From: Lysobacter sp. K5869
GTDB taxonomy: Bacteria > Pseudomonadota > Gammaproteobacteria > Xanthomonadales > Xanthomonadaceae
Length of the DNA stretch: 64,000 nt
Assembly (NCBI RefSeq): GCF_018847975.1
Contig: NZ_CP072597.1
Coordinates: 5,557,001 to 5,621,000 of the forward strand
Direction: 5' to 3'
This document shows, in pieces, positions 44,987 through 55,010 of the stretch. How positions within the stretch are numbered: the stretch's first letter is position 1; each line of letters opens with the position of its first letter. The position numbers and the translations under genes are program-made. The notes beneath the pieces are model-generated. The model was given only the letters and a program-made list of their open reading frames with translations. It was not told where the DNA came from and ran no database searches.

Positions 44987-45087
44987 CCTGTAGGAGCGGC
45001 GCGAGCCGCGACCGCGGCAACGCAACTACGCCGAAACCTTCGCAAGAGTTGCGTTGCCGCAGTCGCGGCTCGCGCCGCTCCTACAGG
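44987..45087. repeat. REP-like inverted pair with 41-bp arms
   Basis: The left arm from 44987 and the right arm ending at 45087 match over 40 of 41 bases in inverted orientation; both contain TGTAGGAGCGGCGCGAGCC. It lies between convergent genes and belongs to the same family as 19898 and 30833. Confidence 0.9.
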
Positions 45088-45090
45088 GGC

Positions 45091-45498
45091 TTACGGCGGC
45101 TCCGCGACCAGACGCACCGAACGCGCCAGCACCCAACCGTCGAGCCCGTAACTCGAACTCAGCCAATAGGCGTTCAAGCCCTCGCGCTCGACATACGCCC
45201 GCGCCGCCTGAAGATCGCCGATCTTCCAAGCCCCACCGGGCCACCCGTTGCGCCGCTCGCGGGCCTGGATGTCGTCCCACTCGTCCTCGATCAGCGCCGC
45301 AGCCGGCGCCTCTTCCAGATCCGAGACGATCGCCGGCAACAACGGCGCATCGAAACGATGCGCGAACACCCCGTCGAATTCGATCCGGAACGGCCCCGGC
45401 GCATTGCCGTGGTGCGGCCGCAAGCGCAGGCTCAGCGTACGGCGCTCGCCGTCGACGCTGTACCCCACCAGCAAACTGTCGTGCACGCCGCGGAACAC
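45091..45498 (-). CDS. Conserved hypothetical protein downstream of glutaredoxin
   Basis: 135 residues if started at GTG 45498, five nt after the glutaredoxin stop. The protein is soluble, beta-rich, with LRPHHGNAPGPFRIEFDGVF and an acidic EEAPAAALIEDEWDDIQARE helix, ending LARSVRLVAEPP. No known motif. The close spacing suggests co-translation with the glutaredoxin. The start is uncertain (a second GTG lies four codons on). Confidence 0.65.
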   Translation of the reverse strand: MFRGVHDSLLVGYSVDGERRTLSLRLRPHHGNAPGPFRIEFDGVFAHRFDAPLLPAIVSDLEEAPAAALIEDEWDDIQARERRNGWPGGAWKIGDLQAARAYVEREGLNAYWLSSSYGLDGWVLARSVRLVAEPP

Positions 45499-45502
45499 CG
45501 CG

Positions 45503-45730
45503 TCAGCGCTCCGCCAGCCACGCGGCCAGCCGATCCGCATCGAACGGCCAATCCAGCTCCACCCCGCGCGCCTCGTCGCGCAGCACCGGCACCCGTGCGC
45601 CGTAGCGGTCTTCCAGCGCCGCATCCTCGTCGATGAAGACGCTCTCGAACTCCGGCACGCGCGCTTGCGCCAGCACCGCCAGGGCCAGGTCGCAGAGGTG
45701 GCAATCGTCGCGTTGGAACAAAGTCAGCAC
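45503..45730 (-). CDS. Small glutaredoxin-family protein
   Basis: 75 residues. [20 protein letters not shown] carries the CxxC active site CHLC, then [20 protein letters not shown] with the cis-Pro of VPVL, as in the YruB/DUF836-like glutaredoxins. The GTG at 45730 has GGAG six bases upstream; a longer frame to 45955 has no motifs. Likely a thiol-disulfide carrier in the cytoplasm. Divergent from the L-serine dehydratase gene. Confidence 0.86.
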   Translation of the reverse strand: MLTLFQRDDCHLCDLALAVLAQARVPEFESVFIDEDAALEDRYGARVPVLRDEARGVELDWPFDADRLAAWLAER

Positions 45731-45957
45731 AGTCGCTCCAGTGGATCGTTCGAGAGTCGGGCCGAACCACCGCGGCGCGGCGGCTTCAATGCGGCCGGGT
45801 ATGGCCGAACCGCGCGCGCGGCAGCGAAAAACCCGCGCCGGACCGGCCTGGACGGCATGCGGCCGCGCGTAGAATAAGCGGTATACACACCCGCGCGGTG
45901 CGGGCGCCGCCCGCGCGGGACGCCAGCAACGTCCGACCCCAGTTGGAGCAGCCAAAC

Positions 45958-47361
45958 GTGGCAGTCAGCAGTTTCGACCTGTTCAAGATCGGCATCGGTC
46001 CGAGTTCCTCGCACACCGTCGGCCCGATGCGCGCCGCCGCGCGCTTCATCGAGCGCTGGCTGGTCGAGGGCTGCGGCACCGGCGAGCCCGGCGCCGATCT
46101 GGCCCGCACCGCGCGCGTGCGCGCCGAGGTGTTCGGCTCGCTGGCGCTGACCGGCCGCGGCCACGGCACCGACAAGGCCGTGCTGATGGGCCTGGAAGGC
46201 CATTGGCCGAACCAGATCGACCCGGACATCATCCCGGCGGCGTTGGAACGCATCCGCTCGAGCAAGCGCATCAACCTGTTCGGCCGCCACGAGATCGGCT
46301 TCGACGAGAAGCACGACCTCATCATGAACAAGCGCCAGAAGCTGCCGTTCCACACCAACGGCATGCGCTTCACCGCCTTCGACGCCGACGGCGAAGTCAT
46401 CGCCACGCGCGACTACTACTCCGTCGGCGGCGGCTTCGTGGTCAATCAGGACGAAGCGGCCGAAGACCGCATCGTCGCCGACACCACCGACCTGCCCTAC
46501 CCGTTCCATTCCGGCGACGAGCTGCTGGCGCAGTGCGCGCGCAGCGGCTTGTCGATCGCGCAGCTGATGATGGCCAACGAACGCGTGTGGCGCAGCGACG
46601 ACGAGATCAACGCCGGCCTCGACGAAATCTGGATGGCGATGCAGTCGTGCGTGACCCGCGGCATCCGCGAGACCGGCACCCTGCCCGGCGGCCTGCACGT
46701 CTCGCGCCGCGCGCCGAGCCTGCACGCCGAACTGTCGGCCAAGCCCGAAGCGGCGATGCGCGATCCGCTGACCGTGCTCGACTGGGTCAACCTCTACGCG
46801 CTCGCGGTCAACGAAGAAAACGCCGCCGGCGGCCGCGTGGTCACCGCCCCGACCAACGGCGCGGCCGGCATCATTCCGGCGGTGCTGCACTACTACGACC
46901 GCTTCTGCCCCGGCGCCACCCTGCAGGGCGTGCGCAACTTCCTGCTCACCGCCGCCGCGGTCGGCATTCTCTACAAGGAAAACGCCTCGATCAGCGGCGC
47001 CGAAGTCGGCTGCCAGGGCGAAGTCGGCGTGGCCTGTTCGATGGCCGCGGCCGGCTTGGTCGGCGCGCTCGGCGGCACCGCGAGCCAAGTCGAGAACGCG
47101 GCCGAGATCGGCATGGAACACAACCTCGGCCTGACCTGCGACCCCATCGGCGGCCTCGTGCAGATTCCCTGCATCGAGCGCAACGCGATGGGCGCGGTCA
47201 AGGCGATCAACGCTTACCGCATGGCCATGCGCGGCGACGGCAAGCACAAGGTCAGCCTGGACAAGGTCATCAAGACCATGCGCGACACCGGCCGCGACAT
47301 GCAGGACAAGTACAAGGAAACCTCGCGCGGCGGTCTGGCGGTCAACGTCATCGAGTGCTGA
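45958..47361 (+). CDS. sdaA: L-serine ammonia-lyase (iron-sulfur dehydratase)
   Basis: 467 residues from GTG 45958, preceded by GGAG. The single-chain form: the beta domain starts [20 protein letters not shown], and the alpha domain has [20 protein letters not shown] and the cysteine cluster [12 protein letters not shown] with [16 protein letters not shown] that ligate a 4Fe-4S cluster. It deaminates L-serine to pyruvate and ammonia. Complete. Confidence 0.96.
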   Translation: MAVSSFDLFKIGIGPSSSHTVGPMRAAARFIERWLVEGCGTGEPGADLARTARVRAEVFGSLALTGRGHGTDKAVLMGLEGHWPNQIDPDIIPAALERIRSSKRINLFGRHEIGFDEKHDLIMNKRQKLPFHTNGMRFTAFDADGEVIATRDYYSVGGGFVVNQDEAAEDRIVADTTDLPYPFHSGDELLAQCARSGLSIAQLMMANERVWRSDDEINAGLDEIWMAMQSCVTRGIRETGTLPGGLHVSRRAPSLHAELSAKPEAAMRDPLTVLDWVNLYALAVNEENAAGGRVVTAPTNGAAGIIPAVLHYYDRFCPGATLQGVRNFLLTAAAVGILYKENASISGAEVGCQGEVGVACSMAAAGLVGALGGTASQVENAAEIGMEHNLGLTCDPIGGLVQIPCIERNAMGAVKAINAYRMAMRGDGKHKVSLDKVIKTMRDTGRDMQDKYKETSRGGLAVNVIEC

Positions 47362-47493
47362 GGGCGGCGACGGCATGGACGCTGCGTTGCGCCACACCGA
47401 CCAAGGTCGCGGACTGCGGCGCTACGCCGGGTTGATCGAAGCGCGTTGCCCGCGTTGCGCGCGGGCCAACGCTACGCGGCGGCGCGGCTGACG

Positions 47494-48192
47494 ATGCGCT
47501 GTCTGGTCCTGCCCGGGCTCGACGGCGGCGGCGAACTGCTGAGCGATTTCCTCGCCGCGCTGCAGCCGCGCTTCGCGGCGAACGCGTTGGCGTATCCGAA
47601 CGATCCGGCCTTGGGCTACGACGCGCTGGTCGATTGGGCGTGGACGCGACTGCCCACCGACGAGCCCTTCGCGCTGATCGGCGAATCCTTCTCCGGCCCG
47701 GTCGCGATCCGCCTCGCCGCGCGCCGTCCGCCGAATCTGGCCGCGCTGGTGCTGTGCGCCAGCTTCGCGCAAGCGCCGCGGCCGCCGTGGTCGCCGCTGG
47801 GTTTGGCCGCCTTGCCCGCGTGGCTGCACCGCTTGCCGCTGCGGCATGCGCCGCTCGCCGTCGTCGAACGCGCGGTGTTGGGGCGTTGGTCGAATCCGCG
47901 CTGGCGCGAACGGCTGCGCGCGGCGTTGGACGCGCTGGACCCGGCGGTGTTGCGCACGCGCTTGGGCGAAGTCGCGCGCGTGGACGCGCGCGCGGCCTTG
48001 GCCGCAGTCGCGGTGCCGACGCTGTACCTGCGCGCCACCGCCGACCGCTTGGTATCGCGCGAGAGTTGGGAAACGATCCATCGCGCGCGTCCGCACACCG
48101 AGTGCTTCGCCTTGGACGCGCCGCACTTCCTGTTGCAGGCCTGCGCGGACGACGCCGCGGCGCGGATCGGGCACTGGCTCGACCGGCACTGA
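47494..48192 (+). CDS. Small alpha/beta hydrolase
   Basis: 232 residues starting MRCLVLPGLDGGGELLSDFL. The nucleophile elbow is LIGESFSGPVAIR (GESFSG); an Asp in LRATADRLVS and a His in ALDAPHFLLQ complete a triad. No signal peptide, so cytoplasmic esterase or thioesterase-like enzyme. It lies 132 nt after the serine dehydratase gene; relation unknown. Confidence 0.85.
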   Translation: MRCLVLPGLDGGGELLSDFLAALQPRFAANALAYPNDPALGYDALVDWAWTRLPTDEPFALIGESFSGPVAIRLAARRPPNLAALVLCASFAQAPRPPWSPLGLAALPAWLHRLPLRHAPLAVVERAVLGRWSNPRWRERLRAALDALDPAVLRTRLGEVARVDARAALAAVAVPTLYLRATADRLVSRESWETIHRARPHTECFALDAPHFLLQACADDAAARIGHWLDRH

Positions 48193-48342
48193 AATTCGCG
48201 CCGCGCGCCGCATTCTTCCATCCGACGCGGCACCTCTCGCTCACGCTCCTTCATCCGCGGCCGCCCCGCACGCGGACTTCACCGCATTTTGCCCTGCACC
48301 ATGCGCTTACTATGGCCCGGAGCCCGCCGGAGCCAGCCGTCC

Positions 48343-51201
48343 ATGCCAGCCCGCCTCAGCCGCCGCGACTTCCTCAAGTGCAGCGTGATCGCGGGCATCG
48401 GCGTGTACGTCGCCGCGCCCGGCAGCGCCGCGCTCGCCGCCTTGTTCGAGAAGGAACGGCTGCGGCCGATGCCCTGGGATCCGGCCACCGGCCGCATCCG
48501 CTACCGCACCGACGCCACCGCCAAGGTCAGCGGTGAAAAAGTCTTCAGCATCGACCTGCGCTCGCGCGACCTGCCCGGCTGGCCGCGCGAACAAGCCCAC
48601 GCGATGCTGCTGCGCGCGACCTTGGCCGACCGCGTCTACCAGGGCTTCGATCTGTCCTCGCTGCCGGCCGACCTGCAGCCCGACCGCATCGTCACCGCCG
48701 AAGACCTCGCCCGCGACGGCGTCGCCTTCCCCGCGTTCTACGGCGAAGACCCGCTGCTGCCGCCCGGCAAGACGCCGGCCTATCTCGGCCACGCCGTGGC
48801 GCTGCTGATCTGGAACGATTTCGCCCGCTTCCGCGCGGCCAAGAGCCGGCTCAAGTTCCGCCCCGAACTGATCCGCTGGGGCGAGGCCACCGGCCCGGTC
48901 GAACGGCCGCCGTGGGCGACGTTCCGCTACGTGCGCGTCGGCGGCAGCGACGCTTACGCCGACGATGTCTATTCCAGCTACAAGGACACGGTGCTGTTCC
49001 CAACCGGTTATCGCAAGCAGAACCCCGAGTGGGTCAAAGGCGACGCCGGCGGCAAGCTCGATGCGCAAGGCGTGGCCCACGCCGATGCGATGGAGACCGA
49101 ACTCGCCGCGCCCGCGCCGGGCAAGCTGGTGATCGAACGCGAATTCTTCTCGCAGTCCATCGACACCGCGGCGATGGAACTGGACAACGCCAACGGTTGG
49201 TTCGACGCCGCCACCGGCACCGTGCACCTGGTCAGCGCCACCCAATCGCCGAACGAAATCGCCGAGGACGGCGCGCGCATGCTCGCCGCGACCCGCTTCG
49301 GCGTGAAGCGTTTGGTGCTGCATCCTTGCTACACGGTCGGCTACGGCTCCAAGGACCACAACCCGTTCCCGTTCGTCGCGCTGATGGCCGCGCTATACGG
49401 CAACGGCCGTCCGGTGCGCTTGGCCAACGACCGCTACGAGCAATTCCAGTCCAGCCTCAAGCGCCACAGCTTCCGCATGCGCTACCGGCTGCAGGCCGAC
49501 CGCGCCAGCGGCAAGTTCGAGATTTTTCACGGACGCATGACCGGCGACGGCGGCGGGCGGATGAATTTCTCGCCTTCGGTGTGTCTGGTCGCGGCGACCG
49601 CGGCGCAGTCGATCTACTATTTCCCGCGCAGCGATCTGAGCAGCACGGTGATCGCCTCGCGCGCGCTCGACGCCGGCTCGGCGCGCGGCTACGGCACCTT
49701 GCAGAGCATGGGCGCGACCGAAATGCTGATCGACGAGATCGCCGCCGAACTCAAGCTCGATCCGATCGAGCTGCGCCTGCGCAACGTGTTCGCCACCGGC
49801 ATGAAGAATACCCAGGGCGCGATCCCCGCCGGCGCCCAGCGCGCCGACGAGGTGCTGCGCAAATCGCGCGAGCATCCGCTGTGGACGCAGCGCGAGCAAC
49901 GCAAGCGCGAGTACGAAGCCGCGCATCCGGGCAAGCGTTACGGCGTCGGCTACGGCTGCGTGCAGAAGGATTACGGCACCGGCGGCGAAGCGGCGTTCGC
50001 CGAAGTCGCGCTGACGCCGCAGGGCCGCATCCGCCTGCGCCATATCGGCATCGAGATGGGCACCGGCATGGCGACCAGTCAGGCCGTGGTCTGCGCGCAG
50101 TGGTTAGGCCGTCCCGCCGACGAAGTGCTGACCGGCGAAACCGATTGGGCCGCGCTGCCGATGCGCGCCACCGACGACACCTGGCTGATGTCGCAGGCGA
50201 CCCAGGACGCGCACGTCGGCGATCCGCGCTGGACGCCGAACTACACCAGCCCGTCCAGCGCCAGCAACTCGGCCTATTTCTTCAGCCACGCCACCCGCGA
50301 AGCGGCGCGGCTGGTGTTCACCCAAGGGCTGTGGCCGGCGGCGCTGGCGCTGTGGAGCGCGGGTTTCGGCGGCGGCCAGTTGGCGCCGCTGGCGGTGCGG
50401 CGCGAGGACGCGCGCTGGGTCGAAGGCAAACTCAGCGCGGGCGGTTTGGCCCCGCTGACCTTGGAACAGCTCGCGGCCAAGGCCTTCGAGTTGGGCTTGG
50501 CCACCGGCGCGACCGTGCACAGCTTCAACCGCTGGCAATGGGCCGAAGCCGAATTCCCGCTGTCCGGCGACGACGCGCGCCTGCCGTTGGACGGCCTCGC
50601 GCTGCGCTGGGGCGACGGCAGCCGCGGAGGCGCCGGCACGCCGACCGCCGACGGCTACCGCATGATCGAACGCAGCCGCGCGCACTATCCGCCGACCCAG
50701 CGCAACAACGCCGGCGTCACCTACTACGCCGCCATCGGCACGATCGCCGAAGTCGCGGTCGATACCGCCACCGGGCAGGTCGAACTGCTCGACCACCATT
50801 CGATTCTCGAATGCGGCACGCCCATCGTCCCCGAGTTGGTCTCGAGCCAATTGCAGGGCGGCTTGGCGATGGGCATCGGCCATGCGCTGCACGAATTCCT
50901 GCCGCTGTACGAAGACGGACCGGGCGACGGCACCTGGAATTTCAACCGCTACACCCTGCCGCGCGCGCGCGACGTCGCGGTGTGGGCGCAGAGCGGCGAC
51001 ATTCTGCCGCCGTTGTCGCCGTCCGACGCGCCCAAGGGCATCGCCGAGGTGGTGATGATCGCGGTCGTGCCGGCCATCGCCAACGCTGTGACCCACGCCA
51101 CCGGCCTGCGCCTGCGCGAGTTGCCGATCACGCCCGACAAAGTGCTGGCCGCGCTCGCGGCCGCCGAGACCGCGCCGCGCGCGCGGGAGGCCCACGCATG
51201 A
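48343..51201 (+). CDS. Tat-exported molybdenum hydroxylase large subunit
   Basis: 952 residues. ATG 48343 puts a twin-arginine signal (LSRRDFLKCSVIAGIGVYVA) at the N-terminus; starts at 48301 and 48289 are alternatives. The xanthine dehydrogenase/aldehyde oxidase molybdopterin fold is present in two lobes, with SATQSPNEIAEDGARML-like, GRPVRLANDRYEQFQ, GIEMGTGMATSQAVVCAQ and a final KGIAEVVM Glu region for the active site. This is the IorB-like group, which oxidises aldehydes or N-heterocycles with water as oxygen source. Coupled by ATGA to a 2Fe-2S subunit and a triheme cytochrome; no FAD subunit is present. Confidence 0.9.
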   Translation: MPARLSRRDFLKCSVIAGIGVYVAAPGSAALAALFEKERLRPMPWDPATGRIRYRTDATAKVSGEKVFSIDLRSRDLPGWPREQAHAMLLRATLADRVYQGFDLSSLPADLQPDRIVTAEDLARDGVAFPAFYGEDPLLPPGKTPAYLGHAVALLIWNDFARFRAAKSRLKFRPELIRWGEATGPVERPPWATFRYVRVGGSDAYADDVYSSYKDTVLFPTGYRKQNPEWVKGDAGGKLDAQGVAHADAMETELAAPAPGKLVIEREFFSQSIDTAAMELDNANGWFDAATGTVHLVSATQSPNEIAEDGARMLAATRFGVKRLVLHPCYTVGYGSKDHNPFPFVALMAALYGNGRPVRLANDRYEQFQSSLKRHSFRMRYRLQADRASGKFEIFHGRMTGDGGGRMNFSPSVCLVAATAAQSIYYFPRSDLSSTVIASRALDAGSARGYGTLQSMGATEMLIDEIAAELKLDPIELRLRNVFATGMKNTQGAIPAGAQRADEVLRKSREHPLWTQREQRKREYEAAHPGKRYGVGYGCVQKDYGTGGEAAFAEVALTPQGRIRLRHIGIEMGTGMATSQAVVCAQWLGRPADEVLTGETDWAALPMRATDDTWLMSQATQDAHVGDPRWTPNYTSPSSASNSAYFFSHATREAARLVFTQGLWPAALALWSAGFGGGQLAPLAVRREDARWVEGKLSAGGLAPLTLEQLAAKAFELGLATGATVHSFNRWQWAEAEFPLSGDDARLPLDGLALRWGDGSRGGAGTPTADGYRMIERSRAHYPPTQRNNAGVTYYAAIGTIAEVAVDTATGQVELLDHHSILECGTPIVPELVSSQLQGGLAMGIGHALHEFLPLYEDGPGDGTWNFNRYTLPRARDVAVWAQSGDILPPLSPSDAPKGIAEVVMIAVVPAIANAVTHATGLRLRELPITPDKVLAALAAAETAPRAREAHA

Positions 51202-51779
51202 GCCAGAGCAGCCTGCGCCTGCGTCCGCTGACGCTGCAGATCAACGGCCGCCGCTACGGCCCCATCGACGTGCCCGACGACATGATGCTGGTCGACGTGC
51301 TGCACGAATACCTCGGCCTCACCGGCACCCGCTTCGGCTGCGGCCAGGGCGTGTGCCGCGCGTGCACGGTGGTGGTCGACGACGAACACGGCCCGCGCGA
51401 GGTGCGCAGTTGCATCACCGGCGCGCATTACTTCGAAGGCAAGCCGATCCGCACCGTCGAGGGCCACGCCAAGCGCGGCGCCGAAGGCGAGTTGCTGGAA
51501 CTCTCGGCGGTGCAGCAGGCGTTCCTCGATCACTTCAGCTTCCAGTGCGGCTATTGCACGCCGGGCTTCGTCAACGCCGCCACGGTGTTGCTCGAACGCC
51601 TGGGCAAGCAGCCGGCGCGCGAGTACGACCGCGATGAAGTGCAGGCGCTGGTGCTGGAAGCGCTGAACCCGCATCTGTGCCGCTGCACCGGCTACGTGCG
51701 CTATTACCAAGCGGTCGAGGAACTGGTGCTCAAGCTGCCGACGGTGCGGCTGCGCAAGCAAGCGGAGACGCCGCGATGA
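51198..51779 (+). CDS. 2Fe-2S subunit of molybdenum hydroxylase
   Basis: 193 residues. Plant-ferredoxin cluster motif CGQGVCRACTVVVDD with a following single Cys (RSCITG), then the helical second domain with CGYCTPGFV and CRCTGYVRYY, giving the usual two 2Fe-2S clusters. No signal peptide, so it would be carried out folded with the Tat-tagged large subunit. Overlaps both neighbours by ATGA, so stoichiometric expression is likely. Confidence 0.95.
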   Translation: MSQSSLRLRPLTLQINGRRYGPIDVPDDMMLVDVLHEYLGLTGTRFGCGQGVCRACTVVVDDEHGPREVRSCITGAHYFEGKPIRTVEGHAKRGAEGELLELSAVQQAFLDHFSFQCGYCTPGFVNAATVLLERLGKQPAREYDRDEVQALVLEALNPHLCRCTGYVRYYQAVEELVLKLPTVRLRKQAETPR

Positions 51780-53047
51780 GAAAGCGCCGCTGGAAACGCC
51801 TGATCCTGTGGGCGCTGCTGATCGCGCTGATCTGGTTCGCGCTGGATGCGCTGCTGGGCTGGTGGTATCGCCGCGGCCCCGCGGTGCAGGTGACGGCTAC
51901 GCCCGCGCAGATCGAACGCGGCCGCTACCTCGTCGCCGCCGCCGACTGCGCCGCCTGCCACACCGCCGACGGCGGCGCGCCGTTCGCCGGCGGCGTGCCG
52001 CTGGCCTCGCCGTTCGGCGTCATCCACGGCACCAACATCACCCCCGATGCGGAACACGGCATCGGCCGCTACAGCGCCGACGATTTCTTCCACGCCATCA
52101 CCCGCGGCGAAGCGCGCGACGGGCATCAGCTGTACCCGGCGATGCCTTACGTTTCGTACAAGACCATCGCGCGCGAGGACAGCGACGCGATCTACGCTTA
52201 CTTGATGACGCGGCCGGCGGTGGCGCAGGACAACCTCGCCAACGGCGTCGGCTTTCCGTTCAACGTCCGCACCGGCATCAACGCCTGGAACCTGTTGTTC
52301 GCCGGCGCGCAGGCGCGGCCGGCCTCGCAGGGGCAATCGCCGCCGTGGCGACGCGGCGAATACTTGGTCGAAACGCTGGGCCATTGCGGCGAATGCCACA
52401 GCCCGCGCGGTTGGCTCGGACAGGTGGACCGTTCGCGGCCGCTAGCCGGCAACGACGCGCTCGGCCGCGTCGCCGCGCCGGATCTGACCCCGCAAGGCTT
52501 GGCGCAACGCGGTTGGGATCGAACCAACCTGCAGGCTTACCTGAGCCGCGGCCTCGCCGCGCACGCGGTGGCGTCCGACGAGATGCTCAAGGTGGTGAAC
52601 CTGTCGACGAGCCGGCTCAACGAGGACGACATCGGCGCCATCGCGACTTATCTGCTCGGCGACACACCGCCCGCGCCGGCGGCCCTGGCCGCGAACGCCG
52701 GCGGCGACGGCGCGCCCGCGCAATCGCGCTACTTCGCGCTGTGCGCCGGCTGCCACGGCCGCGACGGCCAAGGCGTGCCGCACGTGGCGCCGGCCTTGAA
52801 CGGCAACAGCAGCGTGCGCGATGCGAACCCGCACAACCTCGTCGTCGCCATCCTCGACGGATTGCCCGAGCACGATTTGCCGGGGTTGGAGCGGATGCAG
52901 GAGATGCCGGGCTTCGCCGATCAGTTGAGCGATCGCGACGTGGCCGAACTCGCGCAATGGCTGCGCGCGCGCTACGGCGGGCAGAACGCGGCGGTCGATC
53001 CGGCATCGGTGCGAACGCTGCGCGACGCGGCGCCGGCCCGCCATTGA
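51776..53047 (+). CDS. Membrane-anchored triheme cytochrome c
   Basis: 423 residues with an N-terminal membrane helix (LILWALLIALIWFALDALLG) and three heme c sites: CAACH, CGECH and CAGCH, each in a class I cytochrome c domain with a later Met ligand. It matches the cytochrome c subunits of membrane-bound alcohol and aldehyde dehydrogenases. It would accept electrons from the molybdenum enzyme in the periplasm and pass them to the respiratory chain. Start overlaps the upstream stop (ATGA at 51776). Confidence 0.93.
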   Translation: MRKRRWKRLILWALLIALIWFALDALLGWWYRRGPAVQVTATPAQIERGRYLVAAADCAACHTADGGAPFAGGVPLASPFGVIHGTNITPDAEHGIGRYSADDFFHAITRGEARDGHQLYPAMPYVSYKTIAREDSDAIYAYLMTRPAVAQDNLANGVGFPFNVRTGINAWNLLFAGAQARPASQGQSPPWRRGEYLVETLGHCGECHSPRGWLGQVDRSRPLAGNDALGRVAAPDLTPQGLAQRGWDRTNLQAYLSRGLAAHAVASDEMLKVVNLSTSRLNEDDIGAIATYLLGDTPPAPAALAANAGGDGAPAQSRYFALCAGCHGRDGQGVPHVAPALNGNSSVRDANPHNLVVAILDGLPEHDLPGLERMQEMPGFADQLSDRDVAELAQWLRARYGGQNAAVDPASVRTLRDAAPARH

Positions 53048-53084
53048 GCCGCGCGCGGCGCGGTCTCAACGCGGATCTGCGCGT

Positions 53085-53555
53085 TCATTCCTCGCTGTAA
53101 GCTTGCGCCGCGGTGGTCTGGACGACGCCCGGCGCATCGCTTTCGCGCTTGTAGCGCAGCGGATCGGCCACCACCAGCGCGCACGCGGCCGGATCGCCCT
53201 CGATCCGGATCGCCGCGCCGTTGAGGCGCACATGCACCACCTTGGGTTTTTCCAAGCCCGGCGGCGTGTAGAACGTCGCGCGATGGCCGCGCAGCACCAC
53301 CGCGTTGGCGCCCTGGGCCGCGGCCGCGTCGGCCAGGCGCGCGAACGCGCGGCCGTAATGCACCGCCGGCGGGCTCTTGTCCAACGACGCCTCACTGACC
53401 CGGGTGCCGGCTTCGATGCTCACCACGCCGAGTTTGCGGTGCTCGCAGGCCGGCATGTCCACCAATACCGGCGGACGTTCGTCCGCCGTCGCCGCGAACG
53501 CGGCGCAGCCCCAACACGCCGCCAGCACAACGCGCATCGCCTTGCCTCGATCCAT
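53085..53555 (-). CDS. Hypothetical periplasmic protein
   Basis: 156 residues with a signal peptide (MRVVLAACWGCAAFAATA after a short MDRGKA lead). The mature part contains ACEHRKLGVVSIEAGTRVSE and AFARLADAAAAQGANAVVLR, loosely like the small YbjQ/RcsF-type domain, but the match is weak. It converges with the cytochrome gene. Start at 53555 or 53537. Confidence 0.68.
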   Translation of the reverse strand: MDRGKAMRVVLAACWGCAAFAATADERPPVLVDMPACEHRKLGVVSIEAGTRVSEASLDKSPPAVHYGRAFARLADAAAAQGANAVVLRGHRATFYTPPGLEKPKVVHVRLNGAAIRIEGDPAACALVVADPLRYKRESDAPGVVQTTAAQAYSEE

Positions 53556-53682
53556 CGTTCCAGTCCCCGGTCGCGCGCCTGGGTCGTCGGCGCGCCCGGA
53601 CTATAGCGCCGGGCGCGGCACAGCGGCGGGCTACGCGCTGGCCTAGGATGAAGCGACCCGTCACGACCGCCGAGGCTCCGCC

Positions 53683-54732
53683 ATGCGCCCGACCGCCGCG
53701 CCGCCGATCCGTTCGCTGTTCGCCGCATGGCTGCGCGTCGCGCCGCTGTGCATCGCGCTGTCGCCCATCGCCGTATCCGCGGCCGAGCCCGCCGACGCGC
53801 CGCGCTACGGCGCCGAACTGGAAGGCTTCGACTACCCCTACCCCGTGCAGCGCTACCGCTTCGACTCGCAAGGCGAGCCGGTGCAGATGGCCTACCTCGA
53901 CGTACGCCCCGAACGCGGCAACGGCCGCACCGTGGTGCTGCTGCACGGCAAGAACTTCTGCGCGGCGACCTGGGAATCGGCCATCGCCGCGCTGCGCGGG
54001 GCCGGTTACCGGGTGATCGCGCCGGATCAGCTTGGCTTCTGCAAATCCAGCAAGCCCGCCCATCATCAGTACAGCCTGCACGAGCTGGCCGCCAACACCC
54101 ATGCGCTGCTCGCCTCGCTCGGCATCGAGCGCGCGATCGTCGTCGGGCATTCGATGGGCGGCATGCTCGCCGCGCGCTACGCGTTGATGTACCCGCACTC
54201 CACCCAGCGGCTGCTGATGGTCAACCCCATCGGCCTGGAGGATTGGAAAGCGCTCGGCGTGCCGTGGCGCAGCGTGGACGAGAACTACGCGCGCGAACTC
54301 AAGACCACGGCGACGACGATCCGCACGTACCAGCAAGCGGTCTATTACGGCGGGCAGTGGAAGCCGGAGTACCAGCGCTGGGTCGACATGCTCGCCGGCC
54401 TCTACGCCGGGCCGGGGCGCGAACGCGTGGCTTGGAATCAGGCGCTGACCTCGGAGATGGTGTTCACCCAACCGGTCGTGCACGAGTTCGCGCGCCTGCG
54501 CGTGCCGACCACGCTGTTCGTCGGCCAGCGCGACCGCACCGCGATCAATCGCGATCTCGCCGACGACGCGCTCAAGGCCAAGCTCGGCCTGTATCCCGAA
54601 CTCGGCCGCGCCGCCGCGCGCGCGATCCCCGGCGCGACGCTGGTGGCGTTCGACGACCTCGGCCATTCGCCGCAGGTGGAAGCGCCGGAGCGTTTCGAAG
54701 CCGCGCTGCTCGAGGCGTTGCGCGCGGACTGA
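53683..54732 (+). CDS. Secreted alpha/beta hydrolase
   Basis: 349 residues with a signal (LRVAPLCIALSPIAVSAAEP). Core motifs: TVVLLHGKNFCAATWES (oxyanion), VIAPDQLGFCKSS, nucleophile VVGHSMGGMLAARYA, Asp in TTLFVGQRDRTA and His in DDLGHSPQVEAP. Likely a periplasmic or extracellular esterase-like enzyme of the epoxide hydrolase/haloalkane dehalogenase-like group. Substrate unknown. A long hairpin follows at 54750. Confidence 0.88.
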   Translation: MRPTAAPPIRSLFAAWLRVAPLCIALSPIAVSAAEPADAPRYGAELEGFDYPYPVQRYRFDSQGEPVQMAYLDVRPERGNGRTVVLLHGKNFCAATWESAIAALRGAGYRVIAPDQLGFCKSSKPAHHQYSLHELAANTHALLASLGIERAIVVGHSMGGMLAARYALMYPHSTQRLLMVNPIGLEDWKALGVPWRSVDENYARELKTTATTIRTYQQAVYYGGQWKPEYQRWVDMLAGLYAGPGRERVAWNQALTSEMVFTQPVVHEFARLRVPTTLFVGQRDRTAINRDLADDALKAKLGLYPELGRAAARAIPGATLVAFDDLGHSPQVEAPERFEAALLEALRAD

Positions 54733-54749
54733 GGGGTTGAGGAGCTGAA

Positions 54750-54826
54750 GAACGTAGTGAAGCGGAACGAGGAACGAGTCGGGAGCCGCGGCTTCCACTC
54801 GTTCCTCGTTCCGCTTCACTGCGTTC
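54750..54826. repeat. Long near-perfect hairpin
   Basis: Arms 54750-54779 and 54797-54826 pair at 29 of 30 positions around a 17-base loop; each arm contains AGTGAAGCGGAACGAGG-type sequence. It lies 17 nt after the hydrolase stop and lacks a T-tail. It recalls the hairpin at 38939 in length and composition. Confidence 0.87.
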
Positions 54827-55010
54827 CTGTTCCCGTGACGCCGTTTTGACTCGCAAGCCGACCTCCCTGTCCATTGGACATCGACCCAAGTCACTGTTTT
54901 TGAAAGTCATTCAGCGCCGGCGCGCGCTGCGCCGCAGCAATCGGCGCCCATTCGCGCAAACGTTGTCACGAGGTTCTGTGAACCAGCGCGCAAAGCCTCA
55001 GGTCATTGGT

